Assembly (NCBI RefSeq): GCF_031877795.1
Contig: NC_133946.1
Location: 10,453,144 to 10,517,143, forward strand
DNA length: 64,000 bases
Direction of reading: 5' to 3'
Origin: Strix aluco
Taxonomy: Eukaryota; Chordata; Aves; Strigiformes; Strigidae
Within the stretch, counting starts at the first letter, position 1. Each line of letters opens with the position of its first letter. Shown piece by piece: positions 23,732 through 37,646 of this stretch. Under the pieces are notes generated by a model that worked only from the letters and a program-made list of their open reading frames with translations, was not told the DNA's origin and ran no database searches. Position numbers and translations under genes: made by a program.

Positions 23732-26365
23732 GGAAGAAAGAAAAGTTGTAACTTAGTCAAAATTGCATCTCCCTTCTAAAGAATGTGAGTTTTTTGGTCT
23801 GTTTTGCAGTTCGAAAACATTTGCAAGTTTGCATTGCCACATTCAAAAACCTACATTTTACTTGTATATACTCAATGTAAAAGGGAAAATATAGGTATTA
23901 AGCTTAACAGTGATTAATCAAAAAGTTTAATTCTTGCAAGCCATCTTCTCAGACTGAAGACCTGGAAGTTGAAGACGAAGACACCTCCTCTGTGGTGGCT
24001 GGCTTGGTTGGATGCAGCCCTGAGCAACCTGAGTGGCATGTGAAGGCAGCTGTACTCTGAGCAGGGCGGGTGAAGTACAGATCTATACAAATCCTTTCAG
24101 CATAAATTATTTAATGATAATAATATCAAAGGGTGATATTACTAGCTGAAGCTAAAAGGCCTTTTTTTTTTAAGCAAGTAATGCTATCACAGAAGAATTA
24201 AATCCCTGGTAATCAACAGACAGGTAGTATACCCCAGATGCATTTTGGGTTTTTTTTCAGCTTTATCCAATGGGATATAACAGAGATATAATCTAGTATC
24301 CCATTGAAGACCTCCCTCCTTTCTATAAATTTTACCCTATAGACTTCTATAACAGTACTAGTACTTGTAGGATCTAGCTGAACGTTTTTCCCCCCTTTTT
24401 CCAATTCAAAGGAAGAAAGAAGAAACACTTGGCACCGACAGATCTTTCCATCTACCCCGCATTGCTACATTGACTGCAACTCAGTACTTATGGTAATGAT
24501 TTACGTAGTAGCCCTATAGAGAAATAAAGCAAAGTTTGGCACAAGCGCCGCCTTGTTTGCACATTAGAGCATGGTTACCAGACAGTGCAAATATCGTAAC
24601 ACTCATTTGTAAAAGATACAGATAAAAAATTAAATAGGTGACTGACATCCCAGCTGAGACAGGCTCCTCTGCTGTCTCATGTTCTCACAGAACCTTGTTT
24701 CCAGCTTGAAAGGGACCAAAGTCAGAGCTTAAACTACCATAAGAAATATTTTAGTCAGCAGAAATAAAAGGCACATGGTGTTTTAAATCACAGCATTGCT
24801 TGTTCTTAAAATAGGGAACTTATTCAGGTGAAATACAACAGAAACTTAACGCAGAAATACTCACTGCTACAAAGAATTAATTACTGGTAATATATAGTCA
24901 TCTGTATCTCCTGGAAATGTGACTATCCTTTTTCTTCTTTCTAGATCTGATCAGAATATCTAGTGACAGAAAAATTATTTCACTGTAGACTCAGGAACAT
25001 CAATCTATTAAGGAAGTGATGGCTCCAGATTTAGCAGCACAGGAATATTCATACAGGCATCTGCAAGCACTGTCAAAAATGCTAGCTTGACCGCAAGGGT
25101 AAGCACTGCTTTTCTTTAATGAGGTTTTATAAACATGTGAGGATGTATCTGGGGAGGAGTGTCTCTGAAGCTTTTTTGGATGCTACCTTTATTGCACATA
25201 TGAGGCTTTTCCAGCATGTTGTCAAAGGGTCAAGGAGAGCTAGAAGTGTGATAAGCTGTTTCTTCACCCTCAGTCCTTTGATTCCTATGACTTTCATGTT
25301 GTAGGACCTTTTTAAAAGGCTGTGGTTTGATGCTTGAGTCTACTTCTAGGAAAAAAAAAAAATAGATGGTGTCATTCTCCCTAGGTCCTGCCAGCCCACC
25401 TCAGGTGCCATTCCAGGCTGCTGAAGTTTTACATCTCCCAAGAGCCCAGTGTTCCGATTTCTTTACGCTACAGCCTTAAAGTTACTTAATCACAAATTGT
25501 TTTCAAACTAATTTGTCTTGCTGTGGAGGTTGATGTCTATCACTTGCACATATTGGGTCAAAATACATTTGGTGACAGCTACTCTGCAGAGAGTGTACTT
25601 TAGACAAGGGCAGTGGCAACAGCCAGTACAGCATCATGTGCCGGTGTAAATGCCTTCCATGTCGATTTTATGGGCAATCCTGTACAATTCTTGTACAGGA
25701 GCAACCTTTTTGTGTAGTCTCTACAGAATAACAGAAGAGAAGCCACTTGTGAAATCCATCCACTAGTGGAAGCAGATGTGTACCCTGGCATAAGGAGGAA
25801 CATAAATTACCAGCACTGCTTTGAAGAGCAAATAAAAATTCCCTTCTAGTTCCAGAAAGCATCCATGTATGATGCACTCATTTACAGGAGCACCACTTTC
25901 CATCTGATGTGCAGCACGGCAGACCTGCTCCTATTCCAGTATTACCTGCCCATAACTTCTGCACTGTTAACATGAACGACCCTGTTTGCCAATCATTCTT
26001 AAAGCCTGTTTGGGTTTACAGTATGTGACTCTTACAAAATTAAGACCGCTGAGTATATGTCAGAAGATAAATTGGAGTTCTCCAAGGGTTACAAAGCACA
26101 GGCCTATCCTGCTGTGGTTGGAATAAATCCACACAGTCCAGGTCTCTGCGTACCGCAGTTAGCCCTAGAACAAGCAGACATCACACTTCCCATGACGTTT
26201 TGCATCAAAGAACAGAGCTAATCGTTCTGTAATAAAACCAGATGCCAGAAGGAGATACAATAAAGAGATCAATCACATCCATAGCTGTGAGAAGAGCTAG
26301 GACTGTGCCCTTCCATCTTCCTAAACTGGCTTCATGGCACTTAGACCCATCTTTCCGTTGAGCTG

Positions 26366-26377
26366 CCACGAGAGGGC
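26366..26377 (+). promoter_or_regulatory. Candidate CTCF site (one mismatch)
   Basis: CCACGAGAGGGC fits the CTCF core CCASYAGRKGGC at all but one position. Motif match only; no occupancy is implied. Confidence 0.25.
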
Positions 26378-27597
26378 AATACCTCCTGCAAAATCTCTGG
26401 TGCAAGGCTTCAAAGTACATCGCTGTACTAATACTCAAGAGATGATGTGTTAATACTGGCCACGAAAAGGGGCCTCCTACTGTTTGACTGTAGTATTTTT
26501 AACCCGAGATTTTATGCCTAAAGCCCAGCGCTGATAATCCAACCTCAGTACAACATAACACCTGACCTCCTGCTAAACTCCTCATTGCTCGCCACCAGCA
26601 TGATGTGCATGTGGTAGCTACTTATCTCTCCAAAATGCAAACTTCTAAAAAGTGGTGGTGTGGTAACACGTGCAAGTATAAACAGCCTCAAGGGGAGGTT
26701 AGCTTTATGAATCTTAAAGGCTTCTTTTGGAGTGGGATGCATCGACCCCATCAGGGTGACGGTCACCCAGGACTATGGAGAGCACTGCAGGCCGCTGGCT
26801 CTCAGCGCTGCATCTAGTGCTCAGTTGTGTATTTGCAGGGGTATTCTTCGCTGGGTTACTAGAAGTAGAAACACAGGACAGTATTTGAGATATGCTGTTA
26901 GCCTAACCTAATCAGGCTTTCCGTTTAATGAGGTTATTTGTGACATTGTTAGCCCAACACTGCAAAGGCCCAACCCCCAGGATTATAAAGCCTGTGAACT
27001 ATGTGGTCCCCAGTACATGCCACATGCCAACACAGCTTTAAGCTCTCAGGAAAATCAACAGTTACCAAAAACTTCCTCAGATGTGCCTGTCATGCTGTTA
27101 TTTTAATCAGTTTTATTTATCGTATGCTTGCTGAATTTTACATAAATGTTTCATAAGAATAGCCTTATTAGCCTCTGCATACACTGAAATACTCAGTCCA
27201 CATGCAGTAATTGTAGCAGCTCTGAAACATTTCTCAGGAGAAAAATGAGGCCTTAAACCCAAATGCCTGCAGACATGACATACTGCTTGTAGAAAGGGTA
27301 TTCTGGCTCAAAGTAAAAAAAAAAAAAAATTTCCCAGGTAGTATTCCTCATCTTGCAATACCTCAAAGCAAGGAGATACTTGGATGGTGTAAATCCCTCA
27401 AATGTTGCTATCCCATACCCCTAAACTGCTGGTATATGTAGTACAGAGTAAACTCATTTTATATCTTATTCACCCAAATAGCTCAAAGTCACTTGTTACA
27501 ACTCAATTTGCTCATTTTGCTGTGGCCTCCACAAGAAACCCCTAAATTGACAGTTCTTACATTATATTTTATAATAGACATCATTTCCCCCTCCCCT

Positions 27598-27650
27598 AAA
27601 AAAAACAACAAAAAACCAACACAAACCCAAAACAACAACAAAAAAACCCC
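27598..27650. repeat. A/C-rich low-complexity tract
   Basis: Irregular AAC/AAAC-type simple sequence on the + strand. Confidence 0.8.
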
Positions 27651-30600
27651 AATCTATTTGCAAAATACACCCATGCACCAGGTGATGATACGCTGGATTA
27701 GAGCTACCCTAACTGCCAGTCCCTGCCCATTTAAACCAAACTTGTTGGCCACATCTCTGAATGCAGAGACAGCACAGGGCAGCTCCCACCCCTCCTGCCA
27801 ATGTCAGGACCATCCCCAGCATAACACAACCAAAGTGATTTGATTTTGACTAATTGTGGGATTAATGAGCTTTGTTAAATCTGGAGCTCTCCAGCTAGGA
27901 ACATTTATTATGAGCCCAAACTGATTACAGACTTGGCTGCTGAAAATTTTTTTTTTTCCCCTCTAATGACCATTTGTGTTTCAGACACAGGGATAAACTC
28001 ATTTGAGGTAATTCTGCTGTCTTCATGCTTAACAAGGGAATAATCCCACATTGCAACTCACATTGCAGATGGGCTCTGTACTTACTGTCAGGTTCTCTGA
28101 CAATATCCTCTCTTCTAAAATTAAATTTGGGATTTTACTCAAAACTTTGGCCCCCATTTGCCAGGTTCTGGCAAGAAGGAGCAGCCAGAAGATGCCTGCA
28201 GAGCAGGAGCCCTGGGACAGCTCTGGATTAGCCTTATCTTTGCCAAGAACCATTTCAGAGTTTAGTTTTCGCTGTGAAAACAAGATTCATCAGTCGACAG
28301 TGTGTCACCCCACAATAAAAGATATTTGAAACCAGCCATATCCAAGTGGTTTTAAAGCTGGGCACCCCAATAGACTTGATCCATAGTCTTTAAATAAAAT
28401 TGATTAGACCAGCATCTCTTCAGTTTTCTTGGGGTTTAACAAAAGCATTGTAGAGATCCTCCCAGTTTTCAAAGGAGTTTTTTTTTCCTTTGAGGCAGTC
28501 TTTCACTGTCCTCTAGATTACGTCAATAATCAAACCAGAGTGTAAACTCAGAGAGCAGCTAATTTCCAGAAGAGAAAGAACTTGAGATTTTAATGATGCA
28601 CAGTGGAGCCAATTTATACACATTTATAAACTCACCTGCCAAGTTGCACCATTGCAATTTGTCAGGCACCAACTTTTTAACAGCATCTTCTGAGGCCTTA
28701 TTAAAATCATCCCAAGCTGTTTCCTGGAGAAAAATCAATTATAATAAATTGCTTGTCTTGAGACACAGGCTCCCAAAAACCGTATGGAACTTGCATTTGG
28801 CTTCCTTGTCAAAATCAGAGCGATTATTTCAAATCAATACATGCAATGATCTGCAGAGTGTTTTCTCATAGAAAAGCAAAGGAAATAGCAGGCACTTCCC
28901 CTAGAAGACATTTGTAACTTAAAAAAAGAAAGTAGGAAATTACAGTTTTGTGATTACAGATAGAACAAATAAAGAAACAGCTGGAATGCAACACTGGTTC
29001 TGATGGGGGCTTTATCATCAGACAAAAATTGTTAGTCATCTACTAATAGTTACAAGCCTAGTGCACCCATTTTGCAGAGTCTCTCTCTTCTGACTCCCCA
29101 GCACAAATATTTCTTCTTAACGGGACAAGCCATAATGCTGAGAGGAAAAAATAGCAATTGAGAAATCCTGTGTTGAACACAGATGTCCATCATTGACACA
29201 GACTATGAAACAGAGTGGCTCATATTAAGAAAGTTTTCACAGTAAAATAATTGAGGTGTGACAGTGTACATCCCACAGGAGGTCCAGGCCCCACAGCTTC
29301 CACAGACACGCAACAACGTCCTTTCTAGTTTTAAGATCCATGGGTTTTACTCCACAGCCTGGTGCCACAGAGTATGACTGAGACACAAGACTGAGCCTTG
29401 AATTTTCTCAGTGGTCTCAGATCCAAACTAAAACAAAGACTGAAACACTCTCAAGAAGAAAAGTCACTCAATTTGGGCACGCACTTTTCAGAAATCCACT
29501 CACTTGCTACCTAAAGGTTCGATCAAAACTCCCAAATCCTCATTTCCTCTCCCATTTTCCCTACTGTGTCAACAACCAAGGGCATATCCATCCCATCTCC
29601 CCGTGTGTACCAAACCACAGATCCAAATGAAAGCTCCTAATTAGATACTTGGAAAGGGAAGGTTCAGTCCCCTGTTCCAAAAAGACTTTGACACCCCAGA
29701 ATATATTCACAGAACAGCAGACCACACAGAGATGGTGCAGTCTGTGGTGTCCATGTCAGGATGAGGCTGAATGGGCAGAGCAAGGGGCTCACCTGAGAAA
29801 GGCTCTGGGCTGTTTGGGGAAGAACGTGAACCCCCATGGTGGAGTGGGTTTGGTGCTGTGGGAGGATACTGGCTCAGGACAGAGGAAGGGAAGGAGGGAG
29901 TAAAAGGAGATGTGACAACACAGGGAGAGAGGAGAAGGCACGAGTAGAATTGAACGGTTCAAATCAAGAGCAAGAAGTGCAGTTGAGGGCAGGGTGTGGT
30001 CAAGGAGCTGGAGGACTGGACTGGCCAAAAGCAGCAGAAAGCACTACTCCAACTTAGGGCTAGAGCATAAGCATAGTTCATTTCAGGCAATAACAGACAG
30101 TGAGGTGATCAGAAAACTGCCAAGATAAACCCATGTCCATGTCCTCAGCAGACATGGCCTTGGTTTGCACAGAGGGATGGTTCTGCTCCTAGACTCGCCA
30201 TATTTGCTGTCCTGGGACTTGTCTCCAAAGTCCAGCTGAGCCACTTCAGTTTTACAGTGCAGCTGCCTCTGCTATTTCACTCTGCCCTCACCCCCATGCA
30301 GACATGGGGACATCTTTCCCATAAGCTGTTCCTGGGAGATAATTACATTCCAAATTATTTTCAGTTGATAAATCTTGTGTGCTTAAAGTTTGGTATGGCA
30401 GACATAAATGCAGAATTATTTATAGATCAACCACTTAAATTCCACTTTTTTTCCCCTTTTGCATTTGCCATGGTTCTTCCTCCTTTTTAAAAAAAAAAAG
30501 ATTCCTGGATTTACTGCTTCTACTGTAGCATCCAGTGGCAAGTTCAACACAAAGCAATACCAGCACTGTGAGATGACTTAGAGTCGATGTATCGAGTCTC

Positions 30601-32823
30601 TAAATCTTTGGGGAAGTCAATGAGCACTTTACAGGCCAATTTCACTGTGAGGATACAGGTAATAGGGGCTGACAATATATGGTGGAAGAGCTTAAAACTA
30701 ATTAAATATCCCATAAATATCTATACCTGGATTTGTGCCTAGGTTTGTGAATAACAGCAAGAAACAGTGAAGATAGCTGGTTACATCCCTTCTGCCTCTC
30801 TAAGCAGGACAACTCCATCTCCTATCCCAGTCTCCTCTGATGCTGCTGCCCAGTCTATTATTTTCCTTACATTCGCCTAGAAAAACAGAGCTATACAGCT
30901 CAATTAAAAAAAAAAACTACTAATTCAGAAACCTGTACTTTTAGCTTAACGCAAGCTGCTAAAACCCACAGGCTTCTCAAGAGTCTGACTGATGATAGGA
31001 GTGATCTGGTTTTTTAGTTATATAGACTCATTACAAATGAGAAAACAGGTCCCTTAACAGACAAAAGAGCCACTGCCAGTTTGCACTAGCTGTACTCAAG
31101 CAGCTGTATTCCTGGGGTACAGAGAGGGCCCCCCCAAGCTTTGAGACACTTGGCCAAAGGTCATCACCAGGACATCTCTTACTCACGCTCTGACCTTTTT
31201 CTGGCGACAGCTCCTGGTTACCTCAGACATGAACTCATTCCAGCAACTTCTTTAACCTCTTGGTGCCCCTCATTTATACCTGCTGAACAAATCAACCAAA
31301 ACAAATTAACATCAGCTGAATAACTGGACCACAGGCTCTGATTAGACTTGTATTGATTTACAACAGCTGAAAACTTTTCCACCTGCTACTGTGCTTATAC
31401 TGTTTTGAGGATTTGGTTTAGAGGCTTCAGTGGTATAAAAGTAATTTTTACCACAAATGTTTTTACTCAGTATCTTCAGTGGAGATGTTAATACTGTTTC
31501 TGGAAAATTTGCTGTAATAAAGTACTATTTAGCCCTGGGATTTTATTAGAGGTGGTGGTGATTCACCAGAGCTGGGACATGTCGGTGGAGTACAGCACAT
31601 TTACCCCAACACTGGGTGACCAGCCTCTGTGTGTTCCGGGGTGATTTCCTTTAACCTACACCTTGGCTACAGTCTTTGCAGGAGCTGTGCTCACTCTTAC
31701 CAGCTGGAGATCTGGTTGGTTTTTCTCAGTTTAGATACAACATTTTGCTCCAGATGAGACATTTTCCCCAATAGCTTAAGTGATCCTGATCTATGAATAT
31801 TTTAAACTATTTTTACTTCTTTTAAGCCGGCTGCCTAGGTAGTCAGCTGGCACAGTTTGCCTTTGATCCATTATTACATTATTACATTACATTTGAAACA
31901 AGAAGTTTCAAAATGCCAGAGAAATTTGGGGTGTTGGTATCTTATAACATTGAAGCATTTGCCTCAGTAAAATAAAACAGGGTTCATGCCTATTTTCCTG
32001 TCTAGTTTAATTTAAAATAGAGTGTTATTAAATATTATATGATTTCTATAATATACATTCTGAAATGTCCAATAAAAACTTTACTGAAATGAAACAAAAT
32101 TACCAAAATTATACATTTTTCTTTTTCTCAATTGAAATTTACCCTAATTGACCCAGAATATATTTTAATATTTTAACATCTCTCTCTAATACAAAGGAAG
32201 ATTACAGAAGTAGGAATTCATCATTAAAAAGGAATATCATTTGCACAAAGATGGGAGATATTTGGAAATCTGTCTTGACCAGGAGGATCAATGACTCATC
32301 AGTGCTTCTGATCTTCCTCCTCTTCCTGCTGGTGTGGGATTGAGGGCTAATTTAAGACAACTTGTACCAGGGGAGAGATAAAGAAAGCAGAAAGCCTTCC
32401 ACTTCCTTGCAGTAATTCACCTGCTCGGCATACAAGGTTGGGATCAAGGCACAAGTTTATTCTCGATCTAGTCTCTCCTTGGGACACAACGAATGGACTG
32501 GGATCTAAGTGCTGCTGAGCAACAAGGCTGAAAGTCTGGACAATCTGCAAAGGAAAACTGTTATAGTCTTCGGTGTTGTCATTGTCCGAGTCTTAAATTG
32601 GAATTTAATACTGCAGTGATAGCTACAAAAAAACCCCACGTAGCTGGTGCTGTGGCCACTCAGCTCTTTCCTACAGTGTTTCCAGAGCTTTCCATGTGCT
32701 CTGGGCAGATCAAATATCTCAGATCACCACTGCAGCATGAGCAAAAAATTTTGATGCAACTAAGGTGGAGGAGATGTGGGATGCAAAAAATCTCACGTAA
32801 CAGTAACTAGGTTATCAGCTCTC

Positions 32824-32833
32824 TCCCAGGGGA
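32824..32833. promoter_or_regulatory. Candidate EBF (O/E) palindrome
   Basis: TCCCAGGGGA matches TCCCNNGGGA, the core bound by Olf/EBF factors that act at OR promoters and enhancers. One such match is expected by chance in a window this size, so the support is weak. Confidence 0.15.
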
Positions 32834-34182
32834 CAATTTATGACCCCTAAGATGAGTTTGTAAGAGGGATATGATGATTTATCTTCTGAGAGGGCCTGTT
32901 TCTTTGTTATAAAGGCAGCCTAGACAACTAGATTAGATCAAGTCATCTAATATTTAAATAGCTTAACTTGAGAGAGATGAGTCCTACTTGTTGTGTAGGT
33001 AGACATGTTGTATGCACACAATAAGCCTGATGTTTCTAGATCCACTGCACAGCTGTGCCAGGAGATGGGCTGCAGCTCCGAAATACCAAACCAAGCAGCA
33101 CCAAATGTTGCTCTGACAATCTTCACACACACAGCAAACCAGCTGTATTTGGGATGCACTGTGCTTAACAGACACGGACAGGGCATGTTTGAAATGGCAA
33201 ATATGTGTGTAAAAATGCCTGCCCTGGAAATCCACCTGCCTTATCCTCCAAGCCCACAGCTTTGTACCATGCCATAACACCATTTTCCACACCAATAAGT
33301 GAGGTAAGTCTCTGTGATGAACTGTTTCAAATACTTGGGGTAAACATACAAAAAAAATTTCCTCACTGGACTTCAGCTGTATATAAGTGACCTGTTTAAT
33401 CAGGCTTCCTCCATATTCATCAGAGAGAAAGAAGCTAGCATCTTCAAAGAGTGAAATCCCATCCCTCCTTCCTGAGGATGGGATGGATCGTTTCCAGGAA
33501 CTGCCTCTATCCACTGAGTATGGACAGAGCTTCAATGACTAGATCAGGCTCACACAACACTTGTACATGCTCAGTGGCAGATGGCACCAACTTTTTCACG
33601 CTCAACCCTCTCTATTGTTTTCCCTTTGAAGGCATCTTTTTCTCTGTTGAGAGATCTTGAATCACCTAGGCTCCAGGATGAGATGCTGCAGCAGGGTGCC
33701 CTAATTTAGGTGGGATGAATCCAATCATAAACCATCGCAGCACAAAGAAACTTATGGTACTCTCCTGATGGCAGACACTGAACTTCTGATGCATTTGGTG
33801 GTGTAATTGTTACCCTCATAAAGGATAAAGTTTGCTGAAGGAGTACAGAAACTTATTTATTGCAATGTGGAAATGTTAGTTATTAAAAACACCTTGCAGA
33901 AGAAAATTCTACTGTCCTTTCTTTGGTCTTCTCCCCCAAACACTGTTGCTATCTCCCAGATATAACTCTGGATTCCGTCACTTCTTCCTTTACATATTGT
34001 CCCTTGTATGATTTTAATAATTGGCTTTTGTGAGAGAATGATGACTATTTTCTGAAAAGGTAAAAAAATCTCATCCTTATATGTCTAAAGAAAATCCTAC
34101 AAACAAAATCTCCAGTCTTTAACTCACCTGTAAGCATCAGTGTCAGGGTATGCATTTAGATACACTCAGCATATGTGCCTCT

Positions 34183-34194
34183 GCCATCTGGTGG
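34183..34194 (-). promoter_or_regulatory. Candidate CTCF site (perfect core)
   Basis: GCCATCTGGTGG on the + strand is an exact match to the reverse complement of the CTCF core (GCCMYCTRSTGG). It lies between the - strand OR at 22.7 kb and the family 4 ORs. Confidence 0.35.
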
Positions 34195-35597
34195 CAAAGC
34201 ACAGTAATAGCACGTCAGAGGGGGAGAAAATTCTTGTCCTGGATTTATTTCTTTGAAAATTATGATCCCGCGCAAGTGAATCTTTTTTAGAAAGCTTCAG
34301 GTTTTTCAACGTTTATTTTTAATATTATCAGTTATGTATATATCCATAAGTTGAAGAGCTTATATTTTATAGATTCTTGACTTTGTGATGTTTATTGTTT
34401 ACTGCTGCTAGTTGTTGACAATGTATTGTGTTATACTGTACTGAACACGATACCATTGCACTATACATTAATGTGGTGACAGCGAGATATAAGACATACT
34501 CTGTTCAAATAGCTGAGCATGATTCTAGCTATAAGCTTCAGCAACAGGCTGTCCCAAGTTATTCCAAATATGGGTAAGCACGTTGATTTATCTCACCCAA
34601 ATCTGCATCAGAAGTGAGTCCATCAGATCTCATCAGTCTAAGCTTCCTTCATGGTCAAAAAAAACCCATTTCTTGGGCACTCTTCATCTTCTCTTAGAAT
34701 AGACATGTTCATACCCTAGGATCCACGGATCTTTGTTGTTAACTATCAAGTTCAGATGAACAGCACAAATGAAGCTGATTACTTCTGAGACCATATACCT
34801 TATACCACAGACAGCTAAAGTGTAGAAAGCAAAAACTCACACCTTGTCCTTCAAGCTGGGGGATCCAAGTGACTGAATGAATATAAACAAAGCCCCATTA
34901 CTGTCATGTATCCTGAAATATTGTGTCAGGTATAGCCACACCACCCTGTTGGACTAAGGTGAGAAGGGTCTTTGACATATAATACATACTAAGGTCAAAA
35001 AACCCCCAACCCAAACCAATGAATTCTTGCTTCTTGTGGGAGGGAATTCAGCAGTTACGCAGGTTAGTGTGAAACTTGTGTTCTTCAAGTCTTAGAAACC
35101 CGTGGTGAAAGACGTGTTTCCCATTTCTGGTTTCTCCCTCATGACGGAAGGCCAATCATTGCTGCTGTTGAATTCTGCTAGAACAGAGGATTTCGACACA
35201 AGCAGAGTTGCTGGCTTTCCGAATTGGGAAATCACCCCGGTGCACATTTCAGCAGCACTTGTATGACCCGAGAAGAAGCAGCTGTGTAACTGCTTGTGAG
35301 TCTCTCTGCTGAGGACTGGGTTACTCGCCAGATTTCCCTGTAGACCTTTGATCTCCCGATGTCTATTCGTACACATAGAAGTTCCATTGTTAACCTGATG
35401 CAGGCCTTTTTGGAGCTGCTTTTTATTTTTACAGTGCTGGGAGTTACCAAAACTGGAATAAGACTATTCTGGGATTCCTAGACTGTAATATTCTAGTTCC
35501 ACATTGTCCTGAAATGATGTTTTGCTAAATTTATGCTCAGTTTTAAATATAAACTGACTTTGTCTCTCTTATTTCAGATAGTGCAGAAAATGCCTGT

Positions 35598-35635
35598 AAG
35601 AAGCAGTCTAAAAACCAAGAAGCAGTCTAAAAACT
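35598..35635 (+). repeat. 19-bp tandem duplication
   Basis: Two adjacent 19-bp units built on AAGAAGCAGTCTAAAAAC, differing at one base. Confidence 0.9.
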
Positions 35636-36689
35636 AAGAGGCCTAAAGCCAGTCGCTGTGGACATTCTTCTTTTCCACACACCTAATGTTTTCAGGGCTG
35701 AAGTAGAGGAAATTTTCTTTCACCAACAATGTGGAAAGAGGAGTCACTCGGGCTCCAGAACTCCTTTCTAACCAGATTTTTGTGGTAACAGTAGGTAATA
35801 TCTTAAGAAAGGATCTGAAATGTTTTTGAACAGGTTGTAATCACTTGCCATGGCAGAGAAATGGCTGTGGTGAAGGGAAGACTGCATCCATTTTTATGAG
35901 AAACAGAGGAACATCATGGAAACCAGCATAGAAAAGCAAAGACAAGACAACAGGAGGAAAAAAGACGCTGACAAAAGACCACAGCTCTTCAGATCTTTCT
36001 GATTTGTAGTTCAGGGAAAAGAATTATTCATGCCTTAAAAATTTCTGCATGTTTCTTAATAAACAGTAACAATGTTCGTGCAAGTTCTGTTGTGTAATGG
36101 TGGTTTACTCTTTCCAAGCAATGTTTGGAGGCTGCTCAACATTCCCCACACATGCAGGTCCAGTGCTCAAATGGCCGTTGCTTAGACTCTGCTATATTCT
36201 GCAGCATAATTCCTTTTCCCTTAGAATTCCATCCCAAACATCTGAGCTCTGCCCAAGCAAAACTTGTCATTCACTCACTGCATCACAAAGCTCCCTGCAT
36301 AATGCTGTCACTCTGTACTCAAGAGTTTGGTCCTTCTGACTTCTCTTTGAGGGTGCAGAGAAGGATGTTTTAATTGTCATCAGAAACTGCAATTATAATT
36401 GCAAAGCTACATGAATAGTAAAAATCTTAAAAATGTCTGATCTGTCCTGCAGCAGTGAAAAATCCATAGGTGGACCAAGGCAACCTAAAGTGCACAAGAC
36501 AGGTAAGAATACCAATGAAAACTAGGGCTCTGAAGTAACCAAGTTTAGGTAAATTCCTTAACTGGAACTAAACATCCTTTGGATTTCAGATATTGCCCTA
36601 CATGTTGGATTCCAACCCTGTTCCCATGCCCTAATCTGCCATTATTCTGTAGGAAAGTAACTCCAGGTTTGCTGCAAACCCAAGTTGTC

Positions 36690-37616
36690 TCAGAAGACTC
36701 TGCAGCGCTTCCACAATTTCCACATGGACGCCTTCACCTCATTATTCCTCAGGGTATAAATGAGGGGGTTCATCACCGGGGAGAAGACAGTGTAGATCAC
36801 ACAGATGTGCTTGTCAGAGGGGAAGGTAGAAAAGGGACGGAGGTAGATGAAGATGCAGGGTACAAAGAAGAGGGTGACGACCATCACATGTGAGGCACAG
36901 GTAGAGAGGGCCTTCCAGTGCCCCTCAGTGAAGCGGACCCTGATTGTGAGCAGGATGAAGGTGTAAGATGTGACCAGCACCAGGAAGCAAACCAGGGATA
37001 TTAAGCCGCTGTTGGAAGCCATGAGCCACGCCGTGACATAGATGTCCGTGCAGGCAAGCCGAATGACAGGAGGCACGTCACAGAAGTAGTTGTCGATTGT
37101 GTTAGGGCCACAGAAGGGGAGCTGGATTGTGAGCAGTGTCTGGACAATGGAGTGGAGGAAGCCCCCCGCCCAGCAAGCAGAGACCAAGAGCCAGCACACT
37201 TGCCGGCTCATGATGGCTGTGTAGTGCAGGGGCTTGCAGATGGCAGTGTAGCGGTCATATGCCATCACAGTCAGGAGGAACATCTCCGATGCCCCAACAA
37301 AGTGCAGAAAAAACAGCTGGGCTATACAGTCTTCAAACGCAATGGCCTTCCTCTGGGAGAGCAGGTCCACCAGCATCCTGGGAGAGGTGACAGAGGTGCA
37401 GCAGATATCTATGAAGGACAAATTGCAGAGGAGAAAGTACATGGGTGAGGACAGCTTGGGGTCAGTCCTGACTGTTACAATGATGAGAAGGTTCCCCAGC
37501 AGAACCATGGCATAGGCCAGGAAGAAGAAGGTGAAGAAGAGGACTTGCAGCTCCTTTGTCTCAGAAAGCCCCAGGAGGATGAATTCAGTCACCCGGGAGA
37601 AGTTTCCCAGTGCCAT
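36690..37616 (-). CDS. Odorant receptor, class II, family 4-like
   Basis: Intact 308-residue OR. Landmarks: NFS site at 5, GN at 41-42, SSPMYFLL at 57-64, Cys97, MAYDRYTAIC at 118-127, cysteines 169, 179 and 189 in loop 2, KALSTCASH at 235-243 and [12 protein letters not shown] at 280-291. KALSTC in place of KAFSTC, the PCIFIYLRP block and IYTLRN are family 4 features shared with the two ORs to the right, so the three form one local group. Small oddities: Thr replaces Val after DRY, and Val252 stands where the neighbours have Gly in FFGPC. The start is supported by a splice acceptor 29 bp upstream and a good AGGGATGG context. Ligand unknown. Confidence 0.95.
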   Translation of the reverse strand: MALGNFSRVTEFILLGLSETKELQVLFFTFFFLAYAMVLLGNLLIIVTVRTDPKLSSPMYFLLCNLSFIDICCTSVTSPRMLVDLLSQRKAIAFEDCIAQLFFLHFVGASEMFLLTVMAYDRYTAICKPLHYTAIMSRQVCWLLVSACWAGGFLHSIVQTLLTIQLPFCGPNTIDNYFCDVPPVIRLACTDIYVTAWLMASNSGLISLVCFLVLVTSYTFILLTIRVRFTEGHWKALSTCASHVMVVTLFFVPCIFIYLRPFSTFPSDKHICVIYTVFSPVMNPLIYTLRNNEVKASMWKLWKRCRVF

Positions 37617-37644
37617 CCCTTCAGCTCAGGCTGTCATGGCACAG

Positions 37645-37646
37645 CT
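37645..37646 (-). promoter_or_regulatory. Splice acceptor before OR coding exon (- strand)
   Basis: On the - strand GACTTCACCCCCACAG lies 28 bp before the ATG. Confidence 0.55.

Larger units (their letters stand above)
23732..36689. other. OR-free intergenic block, about 13 kb
   Basis: No intact or broken OR and no CR1 was recognised in this longest receptor-free stretch. It contains A/C-rich low-complexity DNA (27598-27650), an A15 run (27315-27329), two candidate CTCF motifs (26366, 34183), a perfect EBF-type palindrome (32824) and a 19-bp tandem duplication (35598). The longest open frame (183 codons, - strand, 32984-33535) has no ATG start and no recognisable family, and one frame of that size is expected by chance. 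Confidence 0.45.

Noticed and set aside
32984-33535. 183-codon - strand frame
   Set aside because: It has no ATG start (TTG), no recognisable domains and no splice signals that fit. A frame of this length is expected about once by chance in 64 kb of six-frame sequence.
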